Positions 26,399 to 34,048 of a DNA stretch of 64,000 nucleotides are shown in pieces (the stretch's first letter is position 1; each line of letters starts with the position of its first letter). The position numbers were made by a program, and so were the translations under genes. The stretch is from positions 868,001-932,000 of the forward strand of contig JAJNPV010000042.1 of assembly GCA_021155195.1 (NCBI GenBank), given 5' to 3'. The notes under the pieces are model-generated. The model saw only the letters and a list, made by a program, of their open reading frames with translations. It made no database searches and was not told where the DNA came from. This DNA is from Ohtaekwangia sp. GTDB lineage: Bacteria; Bacteroidota; Bacteroidia; Cytophagales; Cyclobacteriaceae.

Positions 26399-27015
26399 GA
26401 ACATTGATAATTTTTGTGCTGCTTGGTTGCTCGTTCAGTAATGGGCTCGCGCAAAACGAAGTTGATTCCATTGTAGTAAAGAAGAGATTGGAATACTTCT
26501 TTTACATTCAGTCGGGAATGTTGGTGGGGTGCAATGAATGTGGCCGAGGAAAAGAAGTAACATTTAGCGGAGCTACCATGCATGGTGTTAAAATTGGTAA
26601 ACGAACCAGAATAGGCGCTGGGTTGGGATATGATTCATTTTATGGTTGGAGTACCGTACCTATTTTTGGAGGTGCCTCATGGGATTTATTTGCTAAGAAA
26701 AATGCATTTTTTCTCCAATTCAATTATGGCGGAGCATTAAAAGCTACGAAGTATGACCTTTACGATGAGTATGGCTACACGAAATCCACAGGCGGGCGAA
26801 TGGTTAATCCTATGATGGGATATCGAATCCGATACCATGATGTAAGCATATCATTCATGGCAGGTTATAAGTTTCAGAAAATTAAATCCTACTATGAGTA
26901 TGAAAATTATTTCTGGAATCCGGCAACACAATCATCTTTTGCTGAGCCAATTGAATCGAGCGAGAAAAGATCGATAAATCGATTTATGGTTTCGTTAGCG
27001 GTGGGGTGGAAGTAG
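26395..27015 (+). CDS. Predicted outer-membrane beta-barrel protein
   Basis: The 206-residue exported protein (signal ending GLAQ) has alternating hydrophobic strands and a C-terminal aromatic residue (VSLAVGWK). It also contains a cysteine pair, CNEC, in the first part of the mature region. It starts at an ATG overlapping the LVIVD stop, so the two products probably act together at the outer membrane. It is the last gene of the sigma-factor operon. No named family is recognised; an OMP_b-brl-type fold of about eight to ten strands is inferred. Confidence 0.75.
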   Translation: MRTLIIFVLLGCSFSNGLAQNEVDSIVVKKRLEYFFYIQSGMLVGCNECGRGKEVTFSGATMHGVKIGKRTRIGAGLGYDSFYGWSTVPIFGGASWDLFAKKNAFFLQFNYGGALKATKYDLYDEYGYTKSTGGRMVNPMMGYRIRYHDVSISFMAGYKFQKIKSYYEYENYFWNPATQSSFAEPIESSEKRSINRFMVSLAVGWK

Positions 27016-27033
27016 TGGACTGAGGATTTGATG

Positions 27034-27135
27034 CTGGATTCTTGACGCTCGATACTCGATACTGTACTATCAGCTACTGTTTACCAATTACCACCCACCG
27101 AATACTGTTTACTGACATCTAGCATCCAGTATCTG
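27034..27135. repeat. Degenerate internal repeats between convergent genes
   Basis: The spacer between the barrel gene and the ABC-F gene contains related short units: GCTCGATACTCGATACTG, TACTGTTTACCAATTACC, AATACTGTTTACTGACATC and CATCTAGCATCCAGTATCTGG. They share CGATACT or AGTATC/CATCTAG words. Such direct and inverted word clusters are common in Bacteroidota intergenic DNA. No clear terminator is seen here for either gene. Confidence 0.45.
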
Positions 27136-27139
27136 GCAT

Positions 27140-29053
27140 CTAGTTTCTAATCTCCAGCTCGTCAACCTCCAACATAATTTTCTCCCATTTCAGGTTTTCC
27201 TCATGAAGGGTTGTGTGAATGGTATCAAATTTCTTTTGGAATTCGGTAAGTTTTTGAAAGTCTCCATACACCTCAGGCCTTGCCATGGATTCTTCGACTT
27301 CTTTTTTCTGAGTTTCTAATTTCTGAATATCATCCTCAACCTTTTTAAGATCGCGGTTGAGTTCTTTGATCCGCTTTTCGTTAGGATTAATGGCAACTGT
27401 TGGCTTTGCTTTAGGTTCTTCCTTTTTAACCGGTGGCGGAGGCGGAGTGGCCGTTACCTGATTTTGCTTTCGCCAGTATTCGTATTCATCATACGTGCCC
27501 GGATATTCTTTAATCTGTTGGTCTTCGATATACCAAATCTTATTGGCTACCTGAGTTACAAAGTGTCGGTTGTGAGACACCACTACAAAACTTCCCTGGT
27601 ATTGTTGCAATGCTTGGATCAAGATATTTTCTGAAATGAAATCAAGGTGGTTGGTGGGCTCATCAAGCAACAAAAAATTAGCTTCGGAGATTAAAGTCTT
27701 CGCCAATGCTACGCGCGACTTCTCGCCACCCGACAACACTTTTATTTTCTTAAATACATCTTCATCTGAAAAGAGAAAACATCCCAACACATTTCTAAGT
27801 TCTTGTTCTGTCTTGCGGCTACCGGCTTGCTTTAATTCTTCTAAAATTTCACTTTCCACGTGTAGTGATTCTAATTGATGCTGCGCGTAGAATCCATAAA
27901 TCACATTATATCCAATAATTCGCTCGCCATCTACGGGCTCTGTGTTAGCCAGCATGCGCAGTAGGGTAGACTTACCCTTACCGTTGGCACCAATCAATGC
28001 GATTTTGTCTCCGCGCTCAATTGCAGCGCTGGTATGTTTCAAAATTACCAGATCGCCATAGGCTTTTGAAACATCCTTCATGGTGACTACGTGCCGGCCC
28101 GAAGGTTGATTAAAAGTGAACTTGAAGTTAACAGCTGCATTATCATTAACAACTTCTTCCACCAAGTCCATGCGATCAAGTGCTTTAACCCTTGATTGCA
28201 CTAATTTGGATTTTGATGCCTTGGCTCTGAATCGTTCAATGAATCGTTCTGCTTGTCGGATTTTAGCTTGTTGATTTTCGTATGCGCCTTGCTGAATGTT
28301 CTCACGCATCTCTTTTTCCTGAAGGTAGAAGGAGTAATTTCCTTCGTAGGTGACTAATTGACCATTAGTAACCTCAACTGTTTTGGAAATAACATTGTTA
28401 AGAAAGGTGCGATCGTGCGATACAATAATCACGGCACCATTGTAATTCCGCAAATAATTTTCAACCCACTCAATAGAAGGTAAATCCAAGTGGTTAGTAG
28501 GTTCATCGAGCATTAAACACGATGGTTTCTCCAGAAGAAGTTTGGCAAGCATCACGCGCATGCGCCAGCCTCCGGAGAATTCTTTTAACGGTCGGTGTAA
28601 ATCTTTTGTATTGAAACCAATTCCTTCCAACACCTCTTCGGCTTTCGATTGCATGGTATACCCATCCAATTGTTCGAATTTTTCCTGAAGGTTGGTTAGT
28701 TTATCAACTAAATCATCCGAGTAATCGTGTTCTAGTTTATGAAGAATTTTTTCGATTTGACGTTGCGTATCTACTGCTTCTTTAAAAGCTCCCATCGCTA
28801 CGGTTAAAATTGTATCGTCCGTTTGGTAGGACAGAAGATCTTGATTTAAAAAGCCAATCGTGCAGTCTTTCGCTTTGCTGATGGAACCGCTGTTGATGCT
28901 TAGGTCGCCATCAATAATCTTTAATAATGTGGATTTTCCTCGCCCATTAAGACCGATTAGCCCAATTTTATCATCAGGTTTGATAAACATCGAGGCATCC
29001 TCGTAAAGAGCCCGGCCACCGATGTAGTAAGAAATGTTAGAAATCGAGATCAT
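27140..29053 (-). CDS. ABC-F family ATPase (ribosome-associated)
   Basis: ATG 29053 gives 637 residues; a TTG at 29074 is less likely. Two ABC domains are present, with Walker A motifs GLNGRGKST and GANGKGKST, ABC signatures FSGGWRMRV and LSGGEKSRV, and LDEPTNHLD Walker B segments. They are joined by a linker rich in basic residues (AERFIERFRAKASK). A C-terminal coiled coil (about 560-637, after PPPPPVKKEE) resembles the Uup/YdiF-type CTD. ABC-F proteins bind the ribosome E site to relieve stalls, and some protect against antibiotics. The general housekeeping type is more likely here than a resistance factor, but this is unproven. There are no membrane segments. Confidence 0.92.
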   Translation of the reverse strand: MISISNISYYIGGRALYEDASMFIKPDDKIGLIGLNGRGKSTLLKIIDGDLSINSGSISKAKDCTIGFLNQDLLSYQTDDTILTVAMGAFKEAVDTQRQIEKILHKLEHDYSDDLVDKLTNLQEKFEQLDGYTMQSKAEEVLEGIGFNTKDLHRPLKEFSGGWRMRVMLAKLLLEKPSCLMLDEPTNHLDLPSIEWVENYLRNYNGAVIIVSHDRTFLNNVISKTVEVTNGQLVTYEGNYSFYLQEKEMRENIQQGAYENQQAKIRQAERFIERFRAKASKSKLVQSRVKALDRMDLVEEVVNDNAAVNFKFTFNQPSGRHVVTMKDVSKAYGDLVILKHTSAAIERGDKIALIGANGKGKSTLLRMLANTEPVDGERIIGYNVIYGFYAQHQLESLHVESEILEELKQAGSRKTEQELRNVLGCFLFSDEDVFKKIKVLSGGEKSRVALAKTLISEANFLLLDEPTNHLDFISENILIQALQQYQGSFVVVSHNRHFVTQVANKIWYIEDQQIKEYPGTYDEYEYWRKQNQVTATPPPPPVKKEEPKAKPTVAINPNEKRIKELNRDLKKVEDDIQKLETQKKEVEESMARPEVYGDFQKLTEFQKKFDTIHTTLHEENLKWEKIMLEVDELEIRN

Positions 29054-29182
29054 TTTAACTAAAAATTGCTGCAAAGTTAACCTTAAAATGGGCTTCAGCC
29101 AATGTTTTGCGTAGTCAGGAAAATCTGGTGTAAAATCAGTTAACTATTTGAGATTACCCTGCGATATTTGGAATTGAACCAG

Positions 29183-30319
29183 ATGAAATTAGCTATGAAT
29201 AAAGTCAATGTAGGAACCTTATTAATGATTGTCGGATTTTTAGCGAGTTGTACTTCGCCAAAAGAAGAACTTGCTTTTGACCCATCGCTCAGTGCGATCA
29301 AACTTCCGACTGGGTTTTCAATTAGTGTATACGCAGAGGTAGATAACGCACGTTCCATGGCATTATCTCCTGAAGGAACGCTATACGTTGGTAATCGTAA
29401 CGGGAACAAAGTATATGCGGTTAAAGATACCGATGGAGATTTTATTGCTGATAAGAAATGGGTACTTGATTCGGGTTTGAATATGCCCAATGGAGTTGCT
29501 TTAAAAGATGGCGATTTGTATGTAGCTGAGGTTAGCAGGATTTTAAAATTTACAGATATAGAGAACAAGCTCGAAAATCCGGGCGAGCCAATGGTTGTTT
29601 ATGATAAGTTTCCAACTGAAACCCATCACGGCTGGAAATATATTTCATTTGGGCCCGATGGTAAGTTATATGTACCTGTGGGTGCTCCTTGTAATATTTG
29701 TGAGTCAGAAGATTCAATTTTTGCTGCGATCCATCGGATGAATGCCGATGGAACAGGCCTTGAGTTATTTGCAAGTGGTGTACGCAACACGGTTGGGTTT
29801 ACCTGGCATCCAGAAACAAAAGATCTTTGGTTTACAGACAATGGTCGCGATATGTTAGGTGACGATATTCCTCCCTGCGAATTGAACTCTGCTCCAACCG
29901 CAGGTATGCATTTTGGTTATCCATATTGCCATGGTGGTACTATCAAGGATCCTGAGTTTGGAGACAAGCGTGCTTGTGATGAATTTGTAAAACCAATGCA
30001 AAATTTGGGTGCGCACGTAGCTCCATTAGGGCTTAAGTTCTATACGGGCAATATGTTTCCTGCTGAATATAAAAATCAAATCATTCTGGCTGAGCACGGT
30101 TCATGGAACCGATCAAAGAAGAGTGGGTATAAATTAAGTATTGTTAAACTTCAGGATGGAAAGGTTATCAGCTACGAACCTTTTGTTACGGGGTGGTTAG
30201 ATGAAGAGGCTCAAAAGGCTTCAGGCAGACCGGTGGATGTATTGCAAATGCCCGATGGTTCGTTACTTGTTTCGGATGATCAGGCTGGCAAGATTTATCG
30301 GATTGTTTATAAAGGGTAA
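29183..30319 (+). CDS. Sorbosone/PQQ-type sugar dehydrogenase-like lipoprotein
   Basis: ATG 29183 gives 378 residues with lipobox LASC (C23); ATG 29195 is an equally possible start. The protein is a beta-propeller of the glucose/sorbosone dehydrogenase family, with stretches GFSISVYAEVDNARSMALSPEG, HHGWKYISFGPDGKLYVPVGAPC and GVRNTVGFTWHPETKDLWFTDNGRD. Relatives use PQQ to oxidise sugars; PQQ binding has not been verified here. It stands alone, convergent with the DUF2911 pair, and a pair of dispersed repeats follows its stop. Confidence 0.85.
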   Translation: MKLAMNKVNVGTLLMIVGFLASCTSPKEELAFDPSLSAIKLPTGFSISVYAEVDNARSMALSPEGTLYVGNRNGNKVYAVKDTDGDFIADKKWVLDSGLNMPNGVALKDGDLYVAEVSRILKFTDIENKLENPGEPMVVYDKFPTETHHGWKYISFGPDGKLYVPVGAPCNICESEDSIFAAIHRMNADGTGLELFASGVRNTVGFTWHPETKDLWFTDNGRDMLGDDIPPCELNSAPTAGMHFGYPYCHGGTIKDPEFGDKRACDEFVKPMQNLGAHVAPLGLKFYTGNMFPAEYKNQIILAEHGSWNRSKKSGYKLSIVKLQDGKVISYEPFVTGWLDEEAQKASGRPVDVLQMPDGSLLVSDDQAGKIYRIVYKG

Positions 30320-30324
30320 AATTC

Positions 30325-30409
30325 ACCACAGAGGCACAGAGTTTTTGCTTGAAGACTTTAAATATTTTGGAATAAAATTTATTTCTTAGTGCCTCTGTGC
30401 CTCAGTGGT
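30325..30409. repeat. Inverted pair of the CACAGAGGCACAGAG-type repeat
   Basis: ACCACAGAGGCACAGAG (30325-30341) and CTCTGTGCCTCAGTGGT (30393-30409) are inverted copies with one mismatch, separated by 51 bases, and lie between two convergent genes. The element matches the short dispersed repeats found in Bacteroidota intergenic DNA and could fold into a long hairpin acting as a bidirectional terminator. Confidence 0.6.
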
Positions 30410-30417
30410 AAAAGAAA

Positions 30418-30924
30418 TCAAAAATCATCGGCTACTTCTTCCACCTTCTTACCCTTATCTTCATACATCAGGCTTATTATTGGCCCTGATTTGTAGGTAA
30501 GTTTCAGTTCTTTGCGATGCCCTTTATACACAAGGCTTAAGGTTTCACCTTTCCAGTAATAACTTTCGGTGCGAATACTGTAGGTAGCTTTCCCATACGA
30601 TTTTTCCAAGCCACGCATGATGTTAGGATCTTTTGGCGTGGTTACATCAATTTCGTAGATCAATCCCTTATACGTTTTCAAGGATATTTTTTTTACTGGC
30701 AAGTCTCCAATTGTCATGTAATCTGGATGTTCAGTTTCATAAACTACAGCAGGGAACTCTTTTCGCTCCACGATATCTTTTTTAAACTCAGCTCCTTTAA
30801 TACTATCGATGTGCATCCCAAGTTTAATTTCCTTAAATCCATTTCTTCGATCTAGTTCAGCAATTTCTTGGGCGTAGACACTTATCGATAGGATAATAAA
30901 AAGAAGGGTAATCTTTACTTTCAT
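30418..30924 (-). CDS. Hypothetical exported protein
   Basis: The 168-residue protein has a signal peptide (MKVKITLLFIILSISVYAQ) and a small alpha/beta mature domain with stretches GFKEIKLGMHIDSIKG and GLEKSYGKATYSIRTESYYW. These are reminiscent of exported proteins that evaluate a sequence feature near a start helix, but no family name can be given. Its start lies within the end of the DUF2911 gene (4-base overlap), so the two form one unit. It is probably periplasmic. Confidence 0.65.
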   Translation of the reverse strand: MKVKITLLFIILSISVYAQEIAELDRRNGFKEIKLGMHIDSIKGAEFKKDIVERKEFPAVVYETEHPDYMTIGDLPVKKISLKTYKGLIYEIDVTTPKDPNIMRGLEKSYGKATYSIRTESYYWKGETLSLVYKGHRKELKLTYKSGPIISLMYEDKGKKVEEVADDF

Positions 30925-31469
30925 AGAGGCTTTGGCTCATTAAACTGAATGGGGATTGTAACTTTCACGGAATCCCACAGCAAGACAATCTCGGCTTTAT
31001 TATTCTTTTGGTCAACCGTTATGGTGAATGGTTCATAGACAGCACTTTGTAAAATTTGCGTAGGTACTGTAAATCGCATCACATCGGTCTTTACATTATA
31101 ATTGTAAGCACCCCACAGGCCAAGGTCGCGGTTGATTATAATTGTCCAACTTTCCTTTTCAGGAATGCTGAAGATAGAATAGGTGCCAGCCTTTAGTGTT
31201 GTACTATTGATTTGAATATCCTGGGTAACCGTTATTTCGGTTGCTTCATTTGCCCCAGTACGCCACACTTCTCCATAAGGAACAAGTTTGCCAAAGATGA
31301 TCCGGCCATTTTTATGGGGTTGACTGTATGTTATTTTAAGATACGTGTCCTTGTATCGTGCCGAAACAATGCTGAGTGGACTGGGTCTTGGTTTGATGGC
31401 TTCTTGGGCGTTGCACAGGAAAGAGGAAAGGAGGAGGTATATTATGATTAATCTTCGGTCACTCAACAT
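30921..31469 (-). CDS. DUF2911-family exported protein
   Basis: ATG 31469 gives 182 residues with a signal peptide (RLIIIYLLLSSFLCNAQ); longer in-frame starts upstream were rejected because they lack one. The DUF2911 signature is clear: PYGEVWRTGANEATEITVTQDI and GTYSIFSIPEKESWTIIIN. The family is widespread in Bacteroidota, periplasmic and of unknown function. It overlaps the following hypothetical gene by 4 bases. The divergent dCMP deaminase gene starts 51 bases away. Confidence 0.85.
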   Translation of the reverse strand: MLSDRRLIIIYLLLSSFLCNAQEAIKPRPSPLSIVSARYKDTYLKITYSQPHKNGRIIFGKLVPYGEVWRTGANEATEITVTQDIQINSTTLKAGTYSIFSIPEKESWTIIINRDLGLWGAYNYNVKTDVMRFTVPTQILQSAVYEPFTITVDQKNNKAEIVLLWDSVKVTIPIQFNEPKPL

Positions 31470-31520
31470 GAATCTTTTTTTCAACGCGAATATACTATTT
31501 TGAATTCTTATTTTTACCAC

Positions 31521-32003
31521 ATGAGCCGTCCCGCCTTCGATGACATCTATATGGAGCTTGCTGTTAATCTGGCAAAGCGATCCCATTGTTTAAAACGCCA
31601 TGTTGGCGCGGTTCTTACCAAAGACACCCGCATTATTTCTATTGGCTATAATGGTCCACCTTCGGGCACACATAATTGTGATGAAGAGTGGCCAGTTAAT
31701 GGATGCCCGCGCGATTCGAAAGGAGGCTGTTCGTTAGCAATCCATGCTGAACAAAATGCAATTCTTTATGCCGTGAAAAATAAGACTGCAGTAGAAGGGG
31801 CAACCTTATATGTTACTCTATCACCCTGTCTCGCTTGTTCACGCATCATTTTTAGTATGGGAATTTCACGAGTAATCTATTTGAACTCCTATGCCGAGTA
31901 TAAAGGGTTGAGTTCAGATGAAGGAGTTGATTTCTTGAATAAGTTTGGTGTGGTGTGTCAAAGGTATGAGGGCATGCTTACAAATGTAACTCACATGATA
32001 TAA
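31521..32003 (+). CDS. dCMP deaminase
   Basis: ATG 31521 gives 160 residues; an upstream TTG at 31500 was rejected. The protein deaminates dCMP to dUMP, the substrate for thymidylate synthase (thyA is at 55 kb). Zinc-site residues are H75 and E77 in IHAEQNA and C103/C106 in SPCLAC. The extra cysteine region (HNC, NGC, GGC at about 51-70) is typical of the dCMP/ComE-type branch with a second zinc site. It stands alone, divergent from DUF2911, and is followed by a hairpin terminator. Confidence 0.92.
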   Translation: MSRPAFDDIYMELAVNLAKRSHCLKRHVGAVLTKDTRIISIGYNGPPSGTHNCDEEWPVNGCPRDSKGGCSLAIHAEQNAILYAVKNKTAVEGATLYVTLSPCLACSRIIFSMGISRVIYLNSYAEYKGLSSDEGVDFLNKFGVVCQRYEGMLTNVTHMI

Positions 32004-32006
32004 AAA

Positions 32007-32033
32007 AAGCCCCCCGCGTCTCACGGGGGGCTT
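32007..32033 (-). terminator. Shared terminator between dCMP deaminase and the Lys/Ala protein
   Basis: AAGCCCCCCG (32007-32016) and CGGGGGGCTT (32024-32033) form a perfect 10-bp GC-rich stem with a 7-base loop. The A run before it gives a T tract on the minus strand, so it best serves the minus-strand gene at 32054-32362. It probably also stops the dCMP deaminase transcript. Confidence 0.85.
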
Positions 32034-32053
32034 ACCTTTATAAATAACAAAGA

Positions 32054-32362
32054 TTATTTGGTTATCTTTTCTATGCTGCTGACAAAAGTAGCGGTAACCC
32101 CCTTAGTCTTTTTTGCTAATTCTTGTTTGAATACAACAAGAGCAGCGGCAGCGGCCTCTTTAAGACCAGATGGATTTTTATCGTAGTTATAACTTCCAAT
32201 ACACCATTCGATATCAGCTTGCAATTGATGTTCAATATCAAGGGCTTTCAATTTTGCAAGAATGGATTCAGATACTTTATCAATAGCTGCTGCTTTTGAT
32301 TTAGGAGCAGCCTTTTTTACTGCAACCTTCTTTTCTGCAGTTTTAGCAGGTGATTTTGCCAT
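32054..32362 (-). CDS. Small protein with Lys/Ala-rich N-terminal tail
   Basis: The 102-residue cytosolic protein begins with a basic Lys/Ala/Pro tail (about 1-27: MAKSPAKTAEKK...) resembling histone H1-like tails. A helical domain follows (about 28-102: SILAKLKALDIEHQLQADIEWCIGSYNYDKNP...), followed by an alanine-rich helix. The tail suggests nucleic-acid or nucleoid association; the C-terminal part is not recognised. It has its own promoter (TAACTTTG) and a strong terminator. The same MAKxPAK start recurs in the 21-residue peptide about 400 bases away. Confidence 0.7.
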   Translation of the reverse strand: MAKSPAKTAEKKVAVKKAAPKSKAAAIDKVSESILAKLKALDIEHQLQADIEWCIGSYNYDKNPSGLKEAAAAALVVFKQELAKKTKGVTATFVSSIEKITK

Positions 32363-32390
32363 GGTTTCTTTTTTTGGATTGATGATGACA

Positions 32391-32422
32391 CAAAGTTAAG
32401 GCTCAATGCATTGGCGAAACAA
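32391..32422 (-). promoter_or_regulatory. Promoter of the Lys/Ala-tailed protein gene
   Basis: On the minus strand TAACTTTG (32391-32398) is a perfect TAnnTTTG -7 box with TTG (32420-32422) 21 bases upstream. The predicted leader is about 25 bases to ATG 32362. Confidence 0.7.
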
Positions 32423-32710
32423 GCCTGGAGTCAATTTAATTACCGCAATCGAGTGTTTAATGCCATGAATCTCAATGCATTGCAGTGATATTACGAGAGT
32501 TTAAACCCGTTTTAACGATTTCGTTGGCTTTGGATAGAGGGATCCATTCGATGCAGTATGATGATTTGTTACAGTCATCTTCATCTTGCAAACCATCCAA
32601 GGTCAAGTCTAAAGATTTTATAAATGAATGCATCAAGGCTGTTTCATGATAGAAGCTGTTGAATTATTTATGAATGAAATTTTATTCAATGAATTCATAG
32701 AGTATGATCA
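32423..32710. other. Gene-poor stretch
   Basis: No convincing gene is seen. A plus-strand frame stays open from 32461 to TGA 32647-32649 (possible starts GTG 32485 or ATG 32551, giving 54 or 32 residues), but it shows no motif, signal or promoter, so I do not call it. Imperfect inverted words around TGAATGAAATTTTATTCA lie near 32675. Confidence 0.4.
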
Positions 32711-32743
32711 AAAAAAAGAGAAGTGATCTTGGATCACTTCTCT
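32711..32743 (-). terminator. Intrinsic terminator of the 21-residue peptide gene
   Basis: AGAGAAGTGATC (32717-32728) and GATCACTTCTCT (32732-32743) form a perfect 12-bp stem with loop TTG. On the minus strand it is followed by a run of T (32711-32717 complement). A second perfect hairpin, AATCAAGC-TAT-GCTTGATT (32752-32770), lies between the stop codon and this terminator. Confidence 0.85.
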
Positions 32744-32768
32744 CGCTAAAGAATCAAGCTATGCTTGA

Positions 32769-32834
32769 TTACTTCTTTTTCTTAGCAGCCTTCTTTGCTT
32801 TCTTAGCTGCTTTCTTAGCGGGTTTTTTTGCCAT
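32769..32834 (-). CDS. 21-residue Lys/Ala-rich peptide
   Basis: ATG 32834 to TAA encodes a 21-residue peptide made only of Met, Ala, Lys and one Pro (MAKKPAKKAAKKAKK then AAKKKK), resembling a free histone H1 tail. Support for a real gene: a good promoter upstream (TACCTTTC with TTTG 18 bases before), a leader of about 27 bases, and a strong terminator 25 bases after the stop. The predicted transcript of about 150 bases holds nothing else. It may bind nucleic acid, or the RNA itself may be the functional product. The first residues match those of the 102-residue neighbour. Confidence 0.55.
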   Translation of the reverse strand: MAKKPAKKAAKKAKKAAKKKK

Positions 32835-32865
32835 AACGTTTTAATGTTTTTAGTTAAAACTGTGC

Positions 32866-32895
32866 GAAAGGTATAATAAAAAATTAATTCACAAA
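32866..32895 (-). promoter_or_regulatory. Promoter of the 21-residue peptide gene
   Basis: On the minus strand TACCTTTC (32866-32873) matches TAnnTTTG except for the final base, with TTTG (32892-32895) 18 bases upstream. The predicted start of transcription is near 32862. Confidence 0.6.
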
Positions 32896-32982
32896 AATTT
32901 TGTTCTAAAAATTTTTCTATGAACAAAAAAAATCAGGTAACGATTTTGTATATTTTTATCATAACTGCTTGATCATTTTTTA

Positions 32983-34005
32983 TCAAATGATATTCACTTC
33001 TGGTGTCAATGAGATATCAAATTTTTCTTTCACGGACGATAAAATATTTTTAGCCAGTTGAAAAATTTCATTTCCATTTCCATTGCCATAATTCACTAAC
33101 ACCAATGCTTGTTGTGCATGTACACCAATGTTTCCAATGCGTTTTCCTTTCCAACCGCACTGCTCAATCAACCAACCGGCAGGTACTTTAACTAATTGAT
33201 TTACAGATGGATAACCTGGTATTTCTGAGTGTGTCTTTTGAAGTCGTTCAAAGTGCGAAATAGGAATTGTTGGATTCTTAAAGAAGCTTCCTGCATTACC
33301 AATGATAGTTGGATCAGGTAATTTCGTCTTACGAATGTGTATCACTGCATCGCTAATTGTTTTAATCGTTGGTACAGTTACATGCATTGCTTTCAATGTA
33401 TCTTGAATAGCTCCGTAGCCTGTATTTAACAGATGATTTTTTGTGGTCGCAGTTAAAGTAACACTTGAAATAAAATAGTTTTCCTTAACGTCATGCTTAA
33501 AGATACTTTCACGGTAACCAAACATACATTCAGCATTGCTAAAACTTTTTCGATCACCTGTTGATAGATTTATTGCTTCTACTTTTTTTAATACTTCTTT
33601 TATCTCTACCCCATACGCACCGATGTTTTGAATAGGTGCAGCACCAACTGTGCCGGGTATCAACGAAAGATTTTCGATGCCACCCAAGCCGTTTTGCACA
33701 CTATACAATACAAGGTTATGCCATACTTCTCCCGACTTCGCCTGAATATCGATGGTATCTTCGGTTTCATCTTGTTGTTGAATTCCTTTCAGATCAACCT
33801 TGACGATTAACCCATCAAAGTCTTTTGTAAATAGAATATTACTGCCTCCGCCAAGGATAAGATGACGCTCATTCTTATAAATCTCACTTGATAAAAGCTT
33901 GTCTAATTGTTCTTCTATGCTGATTTGACAGAAATATCGCGCTCGTACATCAATACCAAATGTATTGTAAGGCTTCAGGTTCACATTTTCTTCAATCTTG
34001 ATCAT
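32983..34005 (-). CDS. murB: UDP-N-acetylenolpyruvoylglucosamine reductase
   Basis: ATG 34005 gives 340 residues; a TTG at 34017 is less likely. MurB reduces the enolpyruvyl group to make UDP-N-acetylmuramic acid using FAD and NADPH. The FAD-binding stretches LILGGGSNIL (49-58) and LSLIPGTVGAAPIQNIGAYG (113-132) are intact. The catalytic serine is S240 in GNAGSFFKNP and the conserved glutamate E336 is in LTPEVNII. It has the longer type I form. It follows a lipoprotein gene after 43 bases at the end of the minus-strand DUF1800 cluster, a location unrelated to other mur genes. It could share that transcript. Confidence 0.95.
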   Translation of the reverse strand: MIKIEENVNLKPYNTFGIDVRARYFCQISIEEQLDKLLSSEIYKNERHLILGGGSNILFTKDFDGLIVKVDLKGIQQQDETEDTIDIQAKSGEVWHNLVLYSVQNGLGGIENLSLIPGTVGAAPIQNIGAYGVEIKEVLKKVEAINLSTGDRKSFSNAECMFGYRESIFKHDVKENYFISSVTLTATTKNHLLNTGYGAIQDTLKAMHVTVPTIKTISDAVIHIRKTKLPDPTIIGNAGSFFKNPTIPISHFERLQKTHSEIPGYPSVNQLVKVPAGWLIEQCGWKGKRIGNIGVHAQQALVLVNYGNGNGNEIFQLAKNILSSVKEKFDISLTPEVNII

Positions 34006-34048
34006 ATTGGCGGCCAAGGAAGAAAAAACGAATGAAATAATGAAATGA

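Noticed and set aside
32461..32649. Open frame without a motif in the gene-poor stretch.
   Set aside because: No promoter, signal, family resemblance or convincing start codon.
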